Positions 9,205 to 17,663 of a stretch of DNA of 64,000 bases are shown here, piece after piece. Numbering within the stretch: position 1 is the stretch's first letter; each line of letters starts with the position of its first letter. The notes beneath the pieces are model-generated. The model was given only the letters and a program-made list of their open reading frames with translations. It was not told the origin of the DNA and did no database searches. This DNA is from Polyangium sp. y55x31 (GTDB lineage: Bacteria; Myxococcota_A; Polyangia; Polyangiales; Polyangiaceae): NCBI RefSeq assembly GCF_029946505.1, contig NZ_JARZHG010000035.1, positions 1 through 64,000 on the forward strand. Direction: 5' to 3'. A program made the position numbers and the translations under genes.

Positions 9205-11637
9205 TTACTCCGAGCGCAAAGCGATCGCAGGCGGAACACGCGTGGCGCGCCGCGCGGGGAAGAAGCTCGCGAGCATCGCCGCCGCCGCGAGCACCGGGCA
9301 GGCGATCGCCAGCGTCAGCGGATCCCGCTCGCTCACGCCGTAGATCACGCTCGCCATCACCCGCGACAGCGCGAGCGAGGCCGCGAGCCCCACGCCGATC
9401 CCGATCCCGGCGAGCACGAGGCTCCGCTTCAGCACCATGCCGAGGATGTCGCGCGCCTCGGCCCCGAGCGCCAGCCGGATCCCGAACTCGCGCGTGCGTT
9501 GCGTCACCATGTAGGAGGTCACGCCGTACAGTCCAACTGCGGCCAGGATCAGCGCCGTGATCGCGAAGACGGACAGCACCTCCAGCGCGAACCGCCGCGG
9601 CCCGAGGCGCTGCTCGACGCGCGCTTGCATGGGGAGCACGTCGTAGATCGGCTGCTCCCGATCGAGCGCGCGGATTTCGCTCCGCAGCGCCGCCACGAGC
9701 GAAAGCGGATCCTGCGACGTTCGGATCACGATGTTCAGGTTGTGCCAGGGGCCCTGCGCGTACGAGGCGTAAAACGTCGGCGCGATCGTCTCCTCGCTCG
9801 ACACCTCGCGCACGTCGCCGACCACGCCGACGATCGTGCGGAACGGGCACGTCTTCTCGTCGTCGCCGCAAGGCGGCCGGATCCGGCGCCCGACCGCGCT
9901 GCCCTCGGGGAAGTACGTCTTCACGAGCGCCTGGTTCACCACGACGGCGCGCGGCGCGTCCTCGTGGTCCTGGTCGCTCAGCATGCGCCCCTCGATCAGC
10001 GGCACGCGCATCGCCTCCAGGTAGCCCGGCGTGATCTCGCGATGCACCGCGTACGGCCAGCGCTCGTGCTCCGCGGGCGTCTTGCCCTCGATGCGGAAGC
10101 TCTGGCTGTAGCGCACCGAGATCGGCAGGTTCGTCGTGATGCCGGCGCCCGCCACGCCCGGCAGGTTCCGCACGCGGGCGAGCAGGTCACGCGCGAACGC
10201 GGCTTTCGCCTTGTCCTCCTTGTAGCGAGGGTTCGTGATGGCGAGTTTTGCCGTGAGCACGCCCTCGGGCTCGAAGCCGAGCGGCATGCGGGCCATCGCC
10301 GTGAGGCTCCGGGTCATCAGGCCTGCGCCGGCGAGCAGCATCAGCGCGAGCGCGATCTGCGCGACGACGAGCGCGTTGCGGAAGCGGCCCATGCGCCCGC
10401 CCGCCGTGCCGCGGCTGCCTTCCTTGAGCACATCGGCCGGATCGACGCGGCTCGCGTGGATCGCCGGGATCACCCCGAAGACGAGCCCCGTCACGAGCGA
10501 CACGCCGAGCGTGAAGGCGACGACGACGCCGTCGAGGTGGATCTCCTCGGCGCGTGGCAGCCGATCGGGATCGATCGCGACGAGCGCGTCCACGCCCCAG
10601 AGCGCGAGCAAGAGCCCGAGCGCGCCGCCGAGCACGGCGAGCACCGCGCTCTCCACGAGGAACTGCACGGCGATCCGCCCGCTGCCCGCGCCGAGCGCCG
10701 CGCGCACCGCGATCTCGCGTTGCCGCACCGCGGCTCGCGCGAGCAGGAGGTTCGCCACGTTCGCGCACGCGATGAGCAGCACGAACGCCACCGCGCCGAG
10801 CAAGAACACGAGCGTCGTCTGCGTCTCGCCGACCGTGAAATCCTTGAGCGTCCGCACCTTCACGAGGAGCTGCGACGTCCCCGGCGCCGCGCCCTCGTGC
10901 TCCTCGTTCATGCGACGCCGCAGCGCGGTCAGATCCTCTTGCGCCTGCTCCACCGAGACGCCGGTCTTCAGCCGCGCGAGGAGATCGTAGTTGCGCCAGT
11001 TGCGTCGCTCCTCCGAGGACTCGAGCTCAGTCGGCGCGAGCGGGACCCACACATCGACCTTCTGCGGCAACACGAACCCGCGCGGCAGCACGCCGACCAC
11101 CGTGTACGGCTCGCCGCTCAGAGCCACCGAGCGCCCGACGATCGACGTATCGCCGCCGAAGCGCCGCTGCCAGAGCGCGTGCGAGAGCAAGACGACGCGA
11201 TCGTTTCCGGCCTTCGCCTCGTCGGGCGTGAACACGCGGCCCGGCGCCGCTTCGATCTTCAGCACGGGGAAAAACGCGGGCGACACGGTCGCGACGAGCA
11301 GGCGCTCGGGCGGATCGACGCTGGCGAGGTTCTTGTCGCGGAGCTGGTAGGCCGCGACGGCTTCGAGCGAGCGGTTCTGGTCGCGGAAGTCGTGGTACTC
11401 CGGGATCCCGAACGCCATCTCATCGAGCCCCGCCGTTCGAAAGTCCTGGTGGATGACGACGATGCGGTCCGAGTCCGGGTACGGCAGCGGCCGGAGGACA
11501 ACCGCGTTCACCACGCTGAAGATCGCGCTCGTCGCGCCGATGCCGAGCGCGAGCACCACGAGCGCGGCGATCGTGAAGGCTGGGGCCTTGCGCAGCATGC
11601 GCAGGGCGAAGCGGACGTCTTGCAGAAAGTCGTGCAT
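9205..11637 (-). CDS. ABC transporter permease, ADOP/MacB type
   Basis: 810 residues starting MHDFLQDVRFALRMLRKAPAF, the typical opening of duplicated orphan permeases (ADOP). Transmembrane helix 1 (TIAALVVLALGIGATSAIFS) is followed by a large MacB-like periplasmic domain, three helices around 280-380, a second N-terminal-like helix with a second periplasmic domain, and three C-terminal helices; that is two FtsX/MacB halves in one chain. Such permeases pair with a MacB-type ATPase and an adaptor, both encoded just upstream, to drive export or mechanotransmission across the envelope. Substrate cannot be predicted. Confidence 0.9.
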   Translation of the reverse strand: MHDFLQDVRFALRMLRKAPAFTIAALVVLALGIGATSAIFSVVNAVVLRPLPYPDSDRIVVIHQDFRTAGLDEMAFGIPEYHDFRDQNRSLEAVAAYQLRDKNLASVDPPERLLVATVSPAFFPVLKIEAAPGRVFTPDEAKAGNDRVVLLSHALWQRRFGGDTSIVGRSVALSGEPYTVVGVLPRGFVLPQKVDVWVPLAPTELESSEERRNWRNYDLLARLKTGVSVEQAQEDLTALRRRMNEEHEGAAPGTSQLLVKVRTLKDFTVGETQTTLVFLLGAVAFVLLIACANVANLLLARAAVRQREIAVRAALGAGSGRIAVQFLVESAVLAVLGGALGLLLALWGVDALVAIDPDRLPRAEEIHLDGVVVAFTLGVSLVTGLVFGVIPAIHASRVDPADVLKEGSRGTAGGRMGRFRNALVVAQIALALMLLAGAGLMTRSLTAMARMPLGFEPEGVLTAKLAITNPRYKEDKAKAAFARDLLARVRNLPGVAGAGITTNLPISVRYSQSFRIEGKTPAEHERWPYAVHREITPGYLEAMRVPLIEGRMLSDQDHEDAPRAVVVNQALVKTYFPEGSAVGRRIRPPCGDDEKTCPFRTIVGVVGDVREVSSEETIAPTFYASYAQGPWHNLNIVIRTSQDPLSLVAALRSEIRALDREQPIYDVLPMQARVEQRLGPRRFALEVLSVFAITALILAAVGLYGVTSYMVTQRTREFGIRLALGAEARDILGMVLKRSLVLAGIGIGVGLAASLALSRVMASVIYGVSERDPLTLAIACPVLAAAAMLASFFPARRATRVPPAIALRSE

Positions 11638-11652
11638 GGCTCCCTCTGCGCC

Positions 11653-12363
11653 TCAGGCTGCCGCCCCGGGCGCGTGGGACTCCTCGACGATCCGCCCGTC
11701 GAACAGGCTGATCGTGCGCGTCGCGTGCCGCGCGAACGCCACGTCGTGCGTCACCATCGCGATCGTCGCGCCGCCCTCGTGCAGCTCGTGCAGGAGCTGC
11801 ATCACGGCCTGCCCGTTCTTCGAATCGAGGTTCCCGGTGGGCTCGTCCGCGAGCAGGATCGCCGGGTCGCCGACCACGGCGCGCGCCACGGCGACGCGCT
11901 GCTGCTGCCCGCCCGAGAGCTGACCGGGCAGGTGCCGGGCGCGGTGCGCGACGCCCACGCGATCGAGCGCCTTCATCACCTTCTCGCGCCGCTCCGCCGG
12001 CGGCACCTTCCGGTAGACCAGCGGCAGCTCGACGTTCTCGTACACCGAGAGATCGCCGATCAGGTTGAACGTCTGGAAGATGAACCCGATCTCCTGGTTG
12101 CGGAGGCGCGACATCTCCGCGGCCGAGAGCCCCGCGGCGGGTCTCCCGCGCAGCGTGTACGAGCCGCCCGACGGCGTATCGAGCAGCCCCAGGATCGCGA
12201 GCAGCGTCGACTTCCCCGAGCCCGACGGCCCGATCACGCTGATCCACTCGCCCTTGTCGATCGTGAGGTGCACACCTTCGAGCGCGTGTGTCTCCACCTC
12301 GTCGGTGGTGAACACCTTGGTGATCCCTTCGAGCGCGATCAGTCGTTCCGCCTTGCTGGCCAT
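11653..12363 (-). CDS. ABC transporter ATP-binding protein (MacB/LolD type)
   Basis: 236 residues with Walker A GPSGSGKST, Q-loop IFQTFNLI, signature LSGGQQQRVAVARA, Walker B ILLADEPTGNLD and H-loop VTHD. The EIGFIFQTFNLI and DEPTGNLDS features place it in the MacB/LolD/FtsE branch. The ATG at 12363 has an excellent ribosome site (GAAGGAGGGACG). It lies between adaptor and permease genes with short gaps, so the three form one transporter. Confidence 0.95.
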   Translation of the reverse strand: MASKAERLIALEGITKVFTTDEVETHALEGVHLTIDKGEWISVIGPSGSGKSTLLAILGLLDTPSGGSYTLRGRPAAGLSAAEMSRLRNQEIGFIFQTFNLIGDLSVYENVELPLVYRKVPPAERREKVMKALDRVGVAHRARHLPGQLSGGQQQRVAVARAVVGDPAILLADEPTGNLDSKNGQAVMQLLHELHEGGATIAMVTHDVAFARHATRTISLFDGRIVEESHAPGAAA

Positions 12364-12389
12364 CGTCCCTCCTTCGTCGTCTCGCTCTT

Positions 12390-13634
12390 TCAACGCAGCT
12401 TGATCCGATCGATCCCGTCCCATCGCGACATGTCCGAGAGGATCACCCGATCCCCTTCGCGCAGGCCGCCGCGGACCTCGATCGTCCCGACGGAGGCGCG
12501 GCCGAGCTCCACCCGCTCGCGCAGCGCGACCTCGCCGCCGTCGATCACCTTGAACAGGCTCACCCCGCCCTCGGGCTGCGCCCCCGCGGGCCGCTCCACC
12601 GAGAGCACGTCCTTCAATCGTTCGATCTCGATCGTCCCCTCGATCGAGAGATCGGGCCGTGATCCTTGCGGCAGCTCGCCGTCGATCGTCACCTCCACGG
12701 TGACCGTCCCCTGGTTCGCGGCGGGCGCGATACGCGCCACGTGGCCCTTCGCCAGGCCGTTGTGCGTATCGATCGTCGCGGCCTGACCGATCTGCAGATC
12801 CTTCGCCTGGAGCTCGGGGATCCGAAGCACGGCCTTGAGCCGCTCGGGCCGGATGACGCGGGCGAGCACGGTGCCGGGCACGACCCATTGCCCGAGCTCC
12901 AGCGGCAGATCCTGCAAGAGCCCATCGCCGCCGGCGCGCACCCGCATCGCCTCGACCTGGCGCTTGCGAAACGCGGCGATGTCGCGGCGCTTGTCGATCT
13001 GCGTCCGCTGCGCGCCGATCTCGTCGCGTTTGCTCCCGTCGACCACCGCGACCCTGCGCTGCGCGAGATCGAGCCGCGCCGCGAGATCGGCCTCGCGATC
13101 GGCGAGCTGCCGCGCGTCGAGCGTCGAGTACACCTCACCGGCGCCGGCGCGATACGCCTCGGCGCGGCGCCGCACGTCGGCGAGCTGCGAGGCGAGATCG
13201 GCGACGGTGGCGCGCTCGGCGAGCGCCTGCGTCTCGAGGCGGCTCTTCGCCTGGAACAACTCGAGCTGCGCGCTTGCCACGTCGCGCTCGGATGCGAGCT
13301 CTTCGAGCACCACGTCGGGGTTCGTCAGCTCCAGGATCAGCGTGTCCTTGGCGACGGTGGCGCCGGGTTTGACGTGGATGCGCTCCACGCGCCCCGCGGT
13401 CTCGGCCGTGATCCACCGGACCTCCTCGGGCACGAGCGATCCCGGCCCTTTCACCTGCCGCACCATCTCGCCGCGCTGCACGGTGGCGATCCACAAGCCG
13501 GACCGCTCGACCTCGGGGGCCGCGGCGCGCAGGCGCCCGAGGGCCAGCGTGACGAGCGCGATCGCGAGGACGCCTGCGGCCGCGGCGAAGAGCGGCGCAC
13601 GACGCTTAGGGGTGGGCTTGCGCGGGATGTCCAT
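12390..13634 (-). CDS. Periplasmic adaptor (membrane fusion) protein, HlyD/MacA family
   Basis: 414 residues: N-terminal transmembrane anchor (about 14-33), first half-lipoyl segment, a long coiled-coil hairpin (about 105-240, with ERDVASAQLELFQAK and a matching returning helix), second half-lipoyl (AMRVRAGGDGLLQDLP), beta-barrel (LKAVLRIPELQAKDLQIGQ) and a membrane-proximal domain. It should link the inner-membrane ABC permease to an outer-membrane channel, which is not encoded nearby. It is the first gene of the minus-strand operon; no Shine-Dalgarno sequence is evident before ATG 13634. Confidence 0.9.
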   Translation of the reverse strand: MDIPRKPTPKRRAPLFAAAAGVLAIALVTLALGRLRAAAPEVERSGLWIATVQRGEMVRQVKGPGSLVPEEVRWITAETAGRVERIHVKPGATVAKDTLILELTNPDVVLEELASERDVASAQLELFQAKSRLETQALAERATVADLASQLADVRRRAEAYRAGAGEVYSTLDARQLADREADLAARLDLAQRRVAVVDGSKRDEIGAQRTQIDKRRDIAAFRKRQVEAMRVRAGGDGLLQDLPLELGQWVVPGTVLARVIRPERLKAVLRIPELQAKDLQIGQAATIDTHNGLAKGHVARIAPAANQGTVTVEVTIDGELPQGSRPDLSIEGTIEIERLKDVLSVERPAGAQPEGGVSLFKVIDGGEVALRERVELGRASVGTIEVRGGLREGDRVILSDMSRWDGIDRIKLR

Positions 13635-13651
13635 CCGACGCGGGGGGCCCT

Positions 13652-13667
13652 AGCGAAGGCTGTACCA
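13652..13667 (-). promoter_or_regulatory. Candidate sigma-54 (-24/-12) promoter of the transporter operon
   Basis: The minus strand reads TGGTACAGCCTTCGCT, with GG and GC exactly 10 bp apart. It fits TGGCACG-N4-TTGCW apart from changes at C4 (T), G7 (A) and the second T of TTGC (C). The predicted start site falls near 13641, leaving only a few bases before the adaptor's ATG, so the mRNA may be nearly leaderless. The operon encodes an NtrC-type activator, which supports the call. Confidence 0.55.
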
Positions 13668-13798
13668 AACGGGGAACGCGGAAAAACCCGGGGAAACGAG
13701 GTGCGAGCGGGGAGGGGGTGACCGGTTCTGGGATCGGCGTCCCAAAATCGGACACCCCGCCCCGCGCTCCGATACCCCCCGCTCCGGCCCCCGCCGCC

Positions 13799-13894
13799 CC
13801 CTGCATGCCCGGCCCTTCACCCGGCCGGGCCCTTCACCCCCCTGCATGCCCGGCCCGGCCCTTCACCCCCCTGCATGCCCGGCCGGGCCCTTCA
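13799..13894. repeat. GC-rich short tandem repeat
   Basis: Three imperfect units share CCTGCATGCCCGGCC followed by variable CGG/GGG filler and CCCTTCACCC (units near 13799, 13840 and 13870). It is non-coding and lies between divergent promoters and the minus-strand small gene. The rest of 13670-13798 has nothing recognisable. Confidence 0.8.
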
Positions 13895-13925
13895 CCCCCC
13901 CTCTCCGCGGCGCGGAGAGGGGGGG
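13895..13925. terminator. Very strong perfect hairpin
   Basis: Bases 13895-13908 (seven C, then TCTCCGC) pair perfectly with 13912-13925 (GCGGAGA, then seven G) around a GGC loop: a 14-bp all-paired stem with terminal homopolymer runs. It lies just downstream of the stop of the minus-strand small membrane protein and probably ends its transcript, though no T-run follows. Confidence 0.55.
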
Positions 13926-13948
13926 TTGGGGGGGTGAGGTCTGTCAGC

Positions 13949-14188
13949 TTAGAACCGGCGCCCCGGGCGCCCCCGGTCCTCCAGCAACCGCGCCGAATCC
14001 GGCGCATCCGAAGGCGCCATCACGCGCGACGTCCGCGCGCCTTCCGGCGCAGAAGCCCCGTTCGTCTCCACGATCCACGAGGCGAGAGCGAGCAAAACGA
14101 ACCCAACCAGCACGATTGCAGCGACGACCGCCGTCGCCATCGGGAAACGAATACGAACGCCGTCGATCTGATTCATCTCGAGCGTCAC
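13949..14188 (-). CDS. Small single-pass membrane protein
   Basis: 79 residues: a short N-terminus, one clear transmembrane helix (ATAVVAAIVLVGFVLLALA) and a Ser/Ala/Arg-rich tail. The start is a GTG at 14188, chosen because a perfect GGAGGT (14198-14193) lies four bases upstream; an ATG five codons in has no site at usable distance. Longer ORF extension upstream reads through non-coding sequence. Function unknown; such proteins often modulate a membrane complex. The strong hairpin just downstream fits a monocistronic transcript. Confidence 0.6.
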   Translation of the reverse strand: MTLEMNQIDGVRIRFPMATAVVAAIVLVGFVLLALASWIVETNGASAPEGARTSRVMAPSDAPDSARLLEDRGRPGRRF

Positions 14189-14490
14189 GAACACCTCCTC
14201 GTGCAAGCAACGGATCGACAAAGGCCCCGCGGGCGCGCTCTCGCGCCGATTTCTTCGAGCCCCCTCGATGTCCCGTCCGATGTTCCACCGCCGCTCGAAA
14301 AGAGCGGCACCTTCATCGGTCCGTCGACCGGCGCACAAATTATCACGAGTGGTCCGAGGTTGGAGGTAAATGAGGGGCTTCATGGGACATTGAATGTCCG
14401 ATGCATGGCCCGCGGAGGGGGGCCCCGGGACGCCCGCGCTCACGATGTGGAATCTTGTCCTCCCGCCTCTCCGCGCCTACACACCCACCG
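14189..14490. other. Divergent intergenic region
   Basis: No gene is supported here. On the minus strand GATAAT (14344-14339) is a good -10 without an evident -35. GCCGCTC (14290-14296) and GAGCGGC (14302-14308) form a hairpin in the presumed leader of the small membrane protein. GGACAT-TGA-ATGTCC (14385-14399) is a perfect 6-3-6 inverted repeat that could be a regulator site for the divergent genes. Confidence 0.4.
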
Positions 14491-15252
14491 ATGCGCCGAC
14501 CTCTGTCCCCCGAAGAGCAAACCATCCAGGCCGAGCGCGTTCGCGAGCTCGTCGACCTCCTCGGTGCATTCCTCGAAGGGCGGAAGGACCGCGCGGAGAT
14601 CGCCCGCTGGATGGGCACGGGGTGGCGTCGCGAGGGCGTACGCGGCCGGCTGATCGCGCATCACCCGCTCGCGCGCATCGTGTTCTCGTCCCTCGCGGCC
14701 ATCGAGAAGCGCTGCGGCGACGATTTCCTGGTGCGCCGCGAGGACGTGACGGGTTACCTCGAATGGCTGACCACGCGGGGGCAGCGCCGTTTGATATCAC
14801 CTGATGCGCTCGCCGAGGTTACGCTATCGCTCGACACGCTCACGGCGGAGACACGTGGCGCCGCGGTCCGTTTCTTCCTGTACGGGCTCGGCTGGTGCGT
14901 GGAGACGCATTTCGTCTCGGCCGGCACGGGGCGCCTCTTCTGGGCTTTGGCGCTGCTCGATCGCCCGAGCCCCGTGGAGATCCGCGGGGTTCGCGGGGAC
15001 GACCCCACCGAGGCAGCCCAGGACCTCGCGGAGGCCCTGGCGCTCGACACGCCGGAGGTCCAATGGATCGAGCCTCGCATCGACGTCGCCGCGCTCCCGC
15101 GCTGGTCGCTCTGGCGCCAGGACGATCATGGGCAGCGCTACGAGATGTCCACGTTCCTCTCGTATTCGCGGGCCATGCGCGAATGCGCCACGTTCGAGGC
15201 TCGCGGTCACAAGCAGATGTACTGGGTGCGCCGGCAAGGCCACGTGGATTGA
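14491..15252 (+). CDS. Conserved hypothetical protein
   Basis: 253 residues, soluble, no signal peptide or membrane helix. The N-terminal 70 residues are helical and charged (MRRPLSPEEQTIQAERVREL); the middle includes a hydrophobic helix (GAAVRFFLYGLGWCVETHF), and the C-terminus has aromatic clusters (RWSLWRQDDHGQRYEM, QMYWVRR). I recognise no family. ATG 14491 is taken as the start; the open frame upstream is compositionally unlike the protein. It precedes malQ by 78 bp on the same strand, so the two may be co-transcribed. Confidence 0.65.
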   Translation: MRRPLSPEEQTIQAERVRELVDLLGAFLEGRKDRAEIARWMGTGWRREGVRGRLIAHHPLARIVFSSLAAIEKRCGDDFLVRREDVTGYLEWLTTRGQRRLISPDALAEVTLSLDTLTAETRGAAVRFFLYGLGWCVETHFVSAGTGRLFWALALLDRPSPVEIRGVRGDDPTEAAQDLAEALALDTPEVQWIEPRIDVAALPRWSLWRQDDHGQRYEMSTFLSYSRAMRECATFEARGHKQMYWVRRQGHVD

Positions 15253-15330
15253 GCGCCCCGGTCGAGCGGCCGGCCCCATGTATTGCGCCCACGTGACGCC
15301 GGCCCGCCGTGCGGTACGCTGCGCCCTGCC

Positions 15331-17217
15331 ATGACCACGCGCGCCGAGGAACGTCAGCTTGCCGCCGAGGCCTTGCGCCTTCTCGGCGTCGATCGCCTCG
15401 TGCTCGCCATCCACGACCCGAGCTTCCCTGCGGATCCCGACGAGGACATCGGCCGCGGATCCCCTCACGGCCGCGCCGCTGCGCGATTTTTCCGATTCGC
15501 CCGCGACCTCGGTTTCACCGCGATCCTGCTCGGCCCGCAGGGTGATCTCTCCGCCGATAACGCCTCGCCGTACGACGGCGCCTGCTTTTCGCGCGCCACC
15601 GTCTCCATCGCCCTCGCGCCGCTCGCCCTGGATCCCGCCTGGGGCGGCCTCCTCCGCCCCGAAACGTTTGCTTCCCTCGTCGAAGATCGCCCCCGCGGCC
15701 CGGCCGGCCGCGCGCATCATCGCTACGCCTCTGCCGCCGTGCGCCGCGCGCTCGACGAGGCCTTCGCGGCATTCCAGGAAAAACGCCGGCACGGCACGCT
15801 ACCTCCCACGCTCGCCGCGTTCGCGGCCCGGCTCGACGCGTGGCGCGCGCGGAACATCGACTGGATCGAGCGGGACGCGCTCTACGAGCGCCTCGCGAGG
15901 GAACACGGCAGCGGCCATTTCAAGGACTGGCCCGCCCTGGACGCGCGCCTCTTCGCGCCATTCCCCGGCGACGCGACCGCGGCGGCCACACGCCTCGCCG
16001 CGCTCCGGTCACGCTACACGGACATCATCGAGGCCCACGCCTTCCGCCAGCTCCTCGCGCGCGAGCAGCACGCGGCCTTGCGCGCACACCTCGCGTCCCT
16101 CGACCTCGCCCTTTACGGCGACCTCGCCGTGGGCCTCGCCCTGCAAGACGAATGGTCGAACCTCGCGATTTTCCTCTCGGGCTACCGCATGGGCGCGCCG
16201 CCGAGCCGCACGAACCCCGAAGGCCAACCGTGGGGGTATCCCGTCCTCGACCCCGCCCTCTGGTCCGGCGCGGCGGGCGTTTTCCTCCGCGCGCGCATGA
16301 CCACGATGTTCGAGGCCTATGACGGCGTGCGAATCGATCATCCGCACGGCCTCGTCGACCCGTGGGTCTACGACGCCGGCGCGCAAGATCCGCTCGTGGC
16401 CGTCCAGCACGGCGCGCGCCTCCGCTCCTCGCCGGACCTCTCCGATCACCCGCGCCTCGCCGCGTTTGCCATTCCGCGTCCATCGCAGATCGATCGGAGC
16501 CTGCCGCGCCATGCCGAAACCTGGGTTCGGGCGCTCGAAGCTGCCCAGGTGGCCGAATACGGAAAACTCTTCGACATCCTGGTGAAAGCCGCAGAGGCGA
16601 GGGGACCCGTCACCCAAACGCTCTTTTGCGAGGTCCTGAGCACGTTGCCGGCGCAACTCGAGGCGGTGCTCGCGCGGCACGCGCTCGGGCGATTTCGCGT
16701 CACGCAGAAGGCGAACCTCGACGACCCGCGTGACGTCTACCGCAGCGAAAACGCCGCGCCCGCCGACTGGATCATGATGGGCACGCACGACACGCCGTCG
16801 ATGTGGGAGCTCGCAGAGGCCTTTCGGGCCGACGGCACGCGCGCGGCGCAGGCCGCGTACCTCGCGCGGAGGCTCGGGGCGCCGGCGCTGGAAGCGGCCG
16901 TCGCGCAGGATGCGGGCATGCTCGTCGCGGCGAAGCTCGCAGACGCCCTGGCCAGTGATGCGCGGAGCGTGATGATCTTCTTCGCGGACCTGTTCGGGTT
17001 GCGAGAGCGGTACAACGTCCCGGGCACCATCAGCGACGACAACTGGTCGCTGCGCGTGCCCGAGGGGTGGGAGACGGATTACTTCGAGGCGCGAGGCCGG
17101 GGCGAAGCGCTCGACCTCCGGCTGGCGCTCGCGCTCGCGCTCCGGGCGCGGGCGTCCGGGGCGGCGGGCGACCACGAAGCGCTCGCGGCGCGGCTCTCCG
17201 CCTTGCCGCACGCGTGA
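15331..17217 (+). CDS. malQ: 4-alpha-glucanotransferase (GH77)
   Basis: 628 residues. Family landmarks: an N-terminal barrel start (FTAILLGPQGDLSADNASPYDG), the nucleophile motif VRIDHPHGL (MalQ RIDH), the transition-state motif MMGTHDTPSMW (GTHD), and NVPGTISDDNWSLR near the end. It would transfer alpha-1,4-glucan segments in glycogen or maltodextrin metabolism. The region normally read as AEDLG, carrying the general acid Glu, instead appears as LFCEVLSTLP; Glu is kept but the context is unusual. ATG 15331 gives MTTRAEERQ; earlier residues are not homologous. No other glycogen genes are nearby. Confidence 0.85.
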   Translation: MTTRAEERQLAAEALRLLGVDRLVLAIHDPSFPADPDEDIGRGSPHGRAAARFFRFARDLGFTAILLGPQGDLSADNASPYDGACFSRATVSIALAPLALDPAWGGLLRPETFASLVEDRPRGPAGRAHHRYASAAVRRALDEAFAAFQEKRRHGTLPPTLAAFAARLDAWRARNIDWIERDALYERLAREHGSGHFKDWPALDARLFAPFPGDATAAATRLAALRSRYTDIIEAHAFRQLLAREQHAALRAHLASLDLALYGDLAVGLALQDEWSNLAIFLSGYRMGAPPSRTNPEGQPWGYPVLDPALWSGAAGVFLRARMTTMFEAYDGVRIDHPHGLVDPWVYDAGAQDPLVAVQHGARLRSSPDLSDHPRLAAFAIPRPSQIDRSLPRHAETWVRALEAAQVAEYGKLFDILVKAAEARGPVTQTLFCEVLSTLPAQLEAVLARHALGRFRVTQKANLDDPRDVYRSENAAPADWIMMGTHDTPSMWELAEAFRADGTRAAQAAYLARRLGAPALEAAVAQDAGMLVAAKLADALASDARSVMIFFADLFGLRERYNVPGTISDDNWSLRVPEGWETDYFEARGRGEALDLRLALALALRARASGAAGDHEALAARLSALPHA

Positions 17218-17234
17218 TCCGAGCGCGGTCTCGG

Positions 17235-17546
17235 CCTGCCACACGTGACAGGCCGGAGATCTGCTCGCGTGGACGACCTGTCACGCGTGGCAGCCGCGAA
17301 ACCCGGTCGGCGCGGGCGACGTACACACGTGTCAGGTGACGCGGGCGACCGGGATCGGCGGCTGACACGTGGTGCAGGCGGCCGAGGCGCTCGGGACGGG
17401 CAGGTGACACACGTGGCAGCCGCCTGGAGCCGGTGGGCTCGGCGAGGTGACACGTGTGGCAGGTGGCGTGCGAGGTCGTCCGAGGGGGATGACACGTGTG
17501 GCAGGGCGTGCGGGAGGTCGGGTCGACCGGGTGACACGCGTGCAGG
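17235..17546. repeat. Phased palindrome array 1 (eight copies)
   Basis: Eight copies of a 14-bp palindrome of form TGNCAC-NN-GTGNCA, the commonest versions being TGACACGTGTGGCA and TGACACACGTGGCA, usually followed by GG. Centres fall at 17243.5, 17285.5, 17327.5, 17369.5, 17411.5, 17454.5, 17496.5 and 17538.5: steps of 42, 42, 42, 42, 43, 42, 42. The ~28-bp spacers are unrelated. The array fills the gap between the malQ stop and the next kinase, ending about 118 bp before its start. The 43-bp step and lack of a start codon with a ribosome site argue against coding. A second array is at 51795-52103. Confidence 0.92.
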
Positions 17547-17663
17547 GACGCATTTCAAAGCTCCGGACGCATTTCGCAGCAGGAACGCACGGTTGAATGG
17601 GCTTGCCCGGTCCGTTCTCGATCGTACGCTGTCGCCGATTGACGGGCGGGAGGGGGCATTGCC

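Noticed and set aside
17235-17546. CRISPR array
   Set aside because: The palindrome is only 14 bp and imperfect, spacers are ~28 bp, and no cas genes are in the window.
17332-17553. Minus-strand ORF with 14-residue repeats across array 1
   Set aside because: The 43-bp step breaks the frame, there is no ribosome site, and the same array occurs at 51.8 kb in a different coding context.
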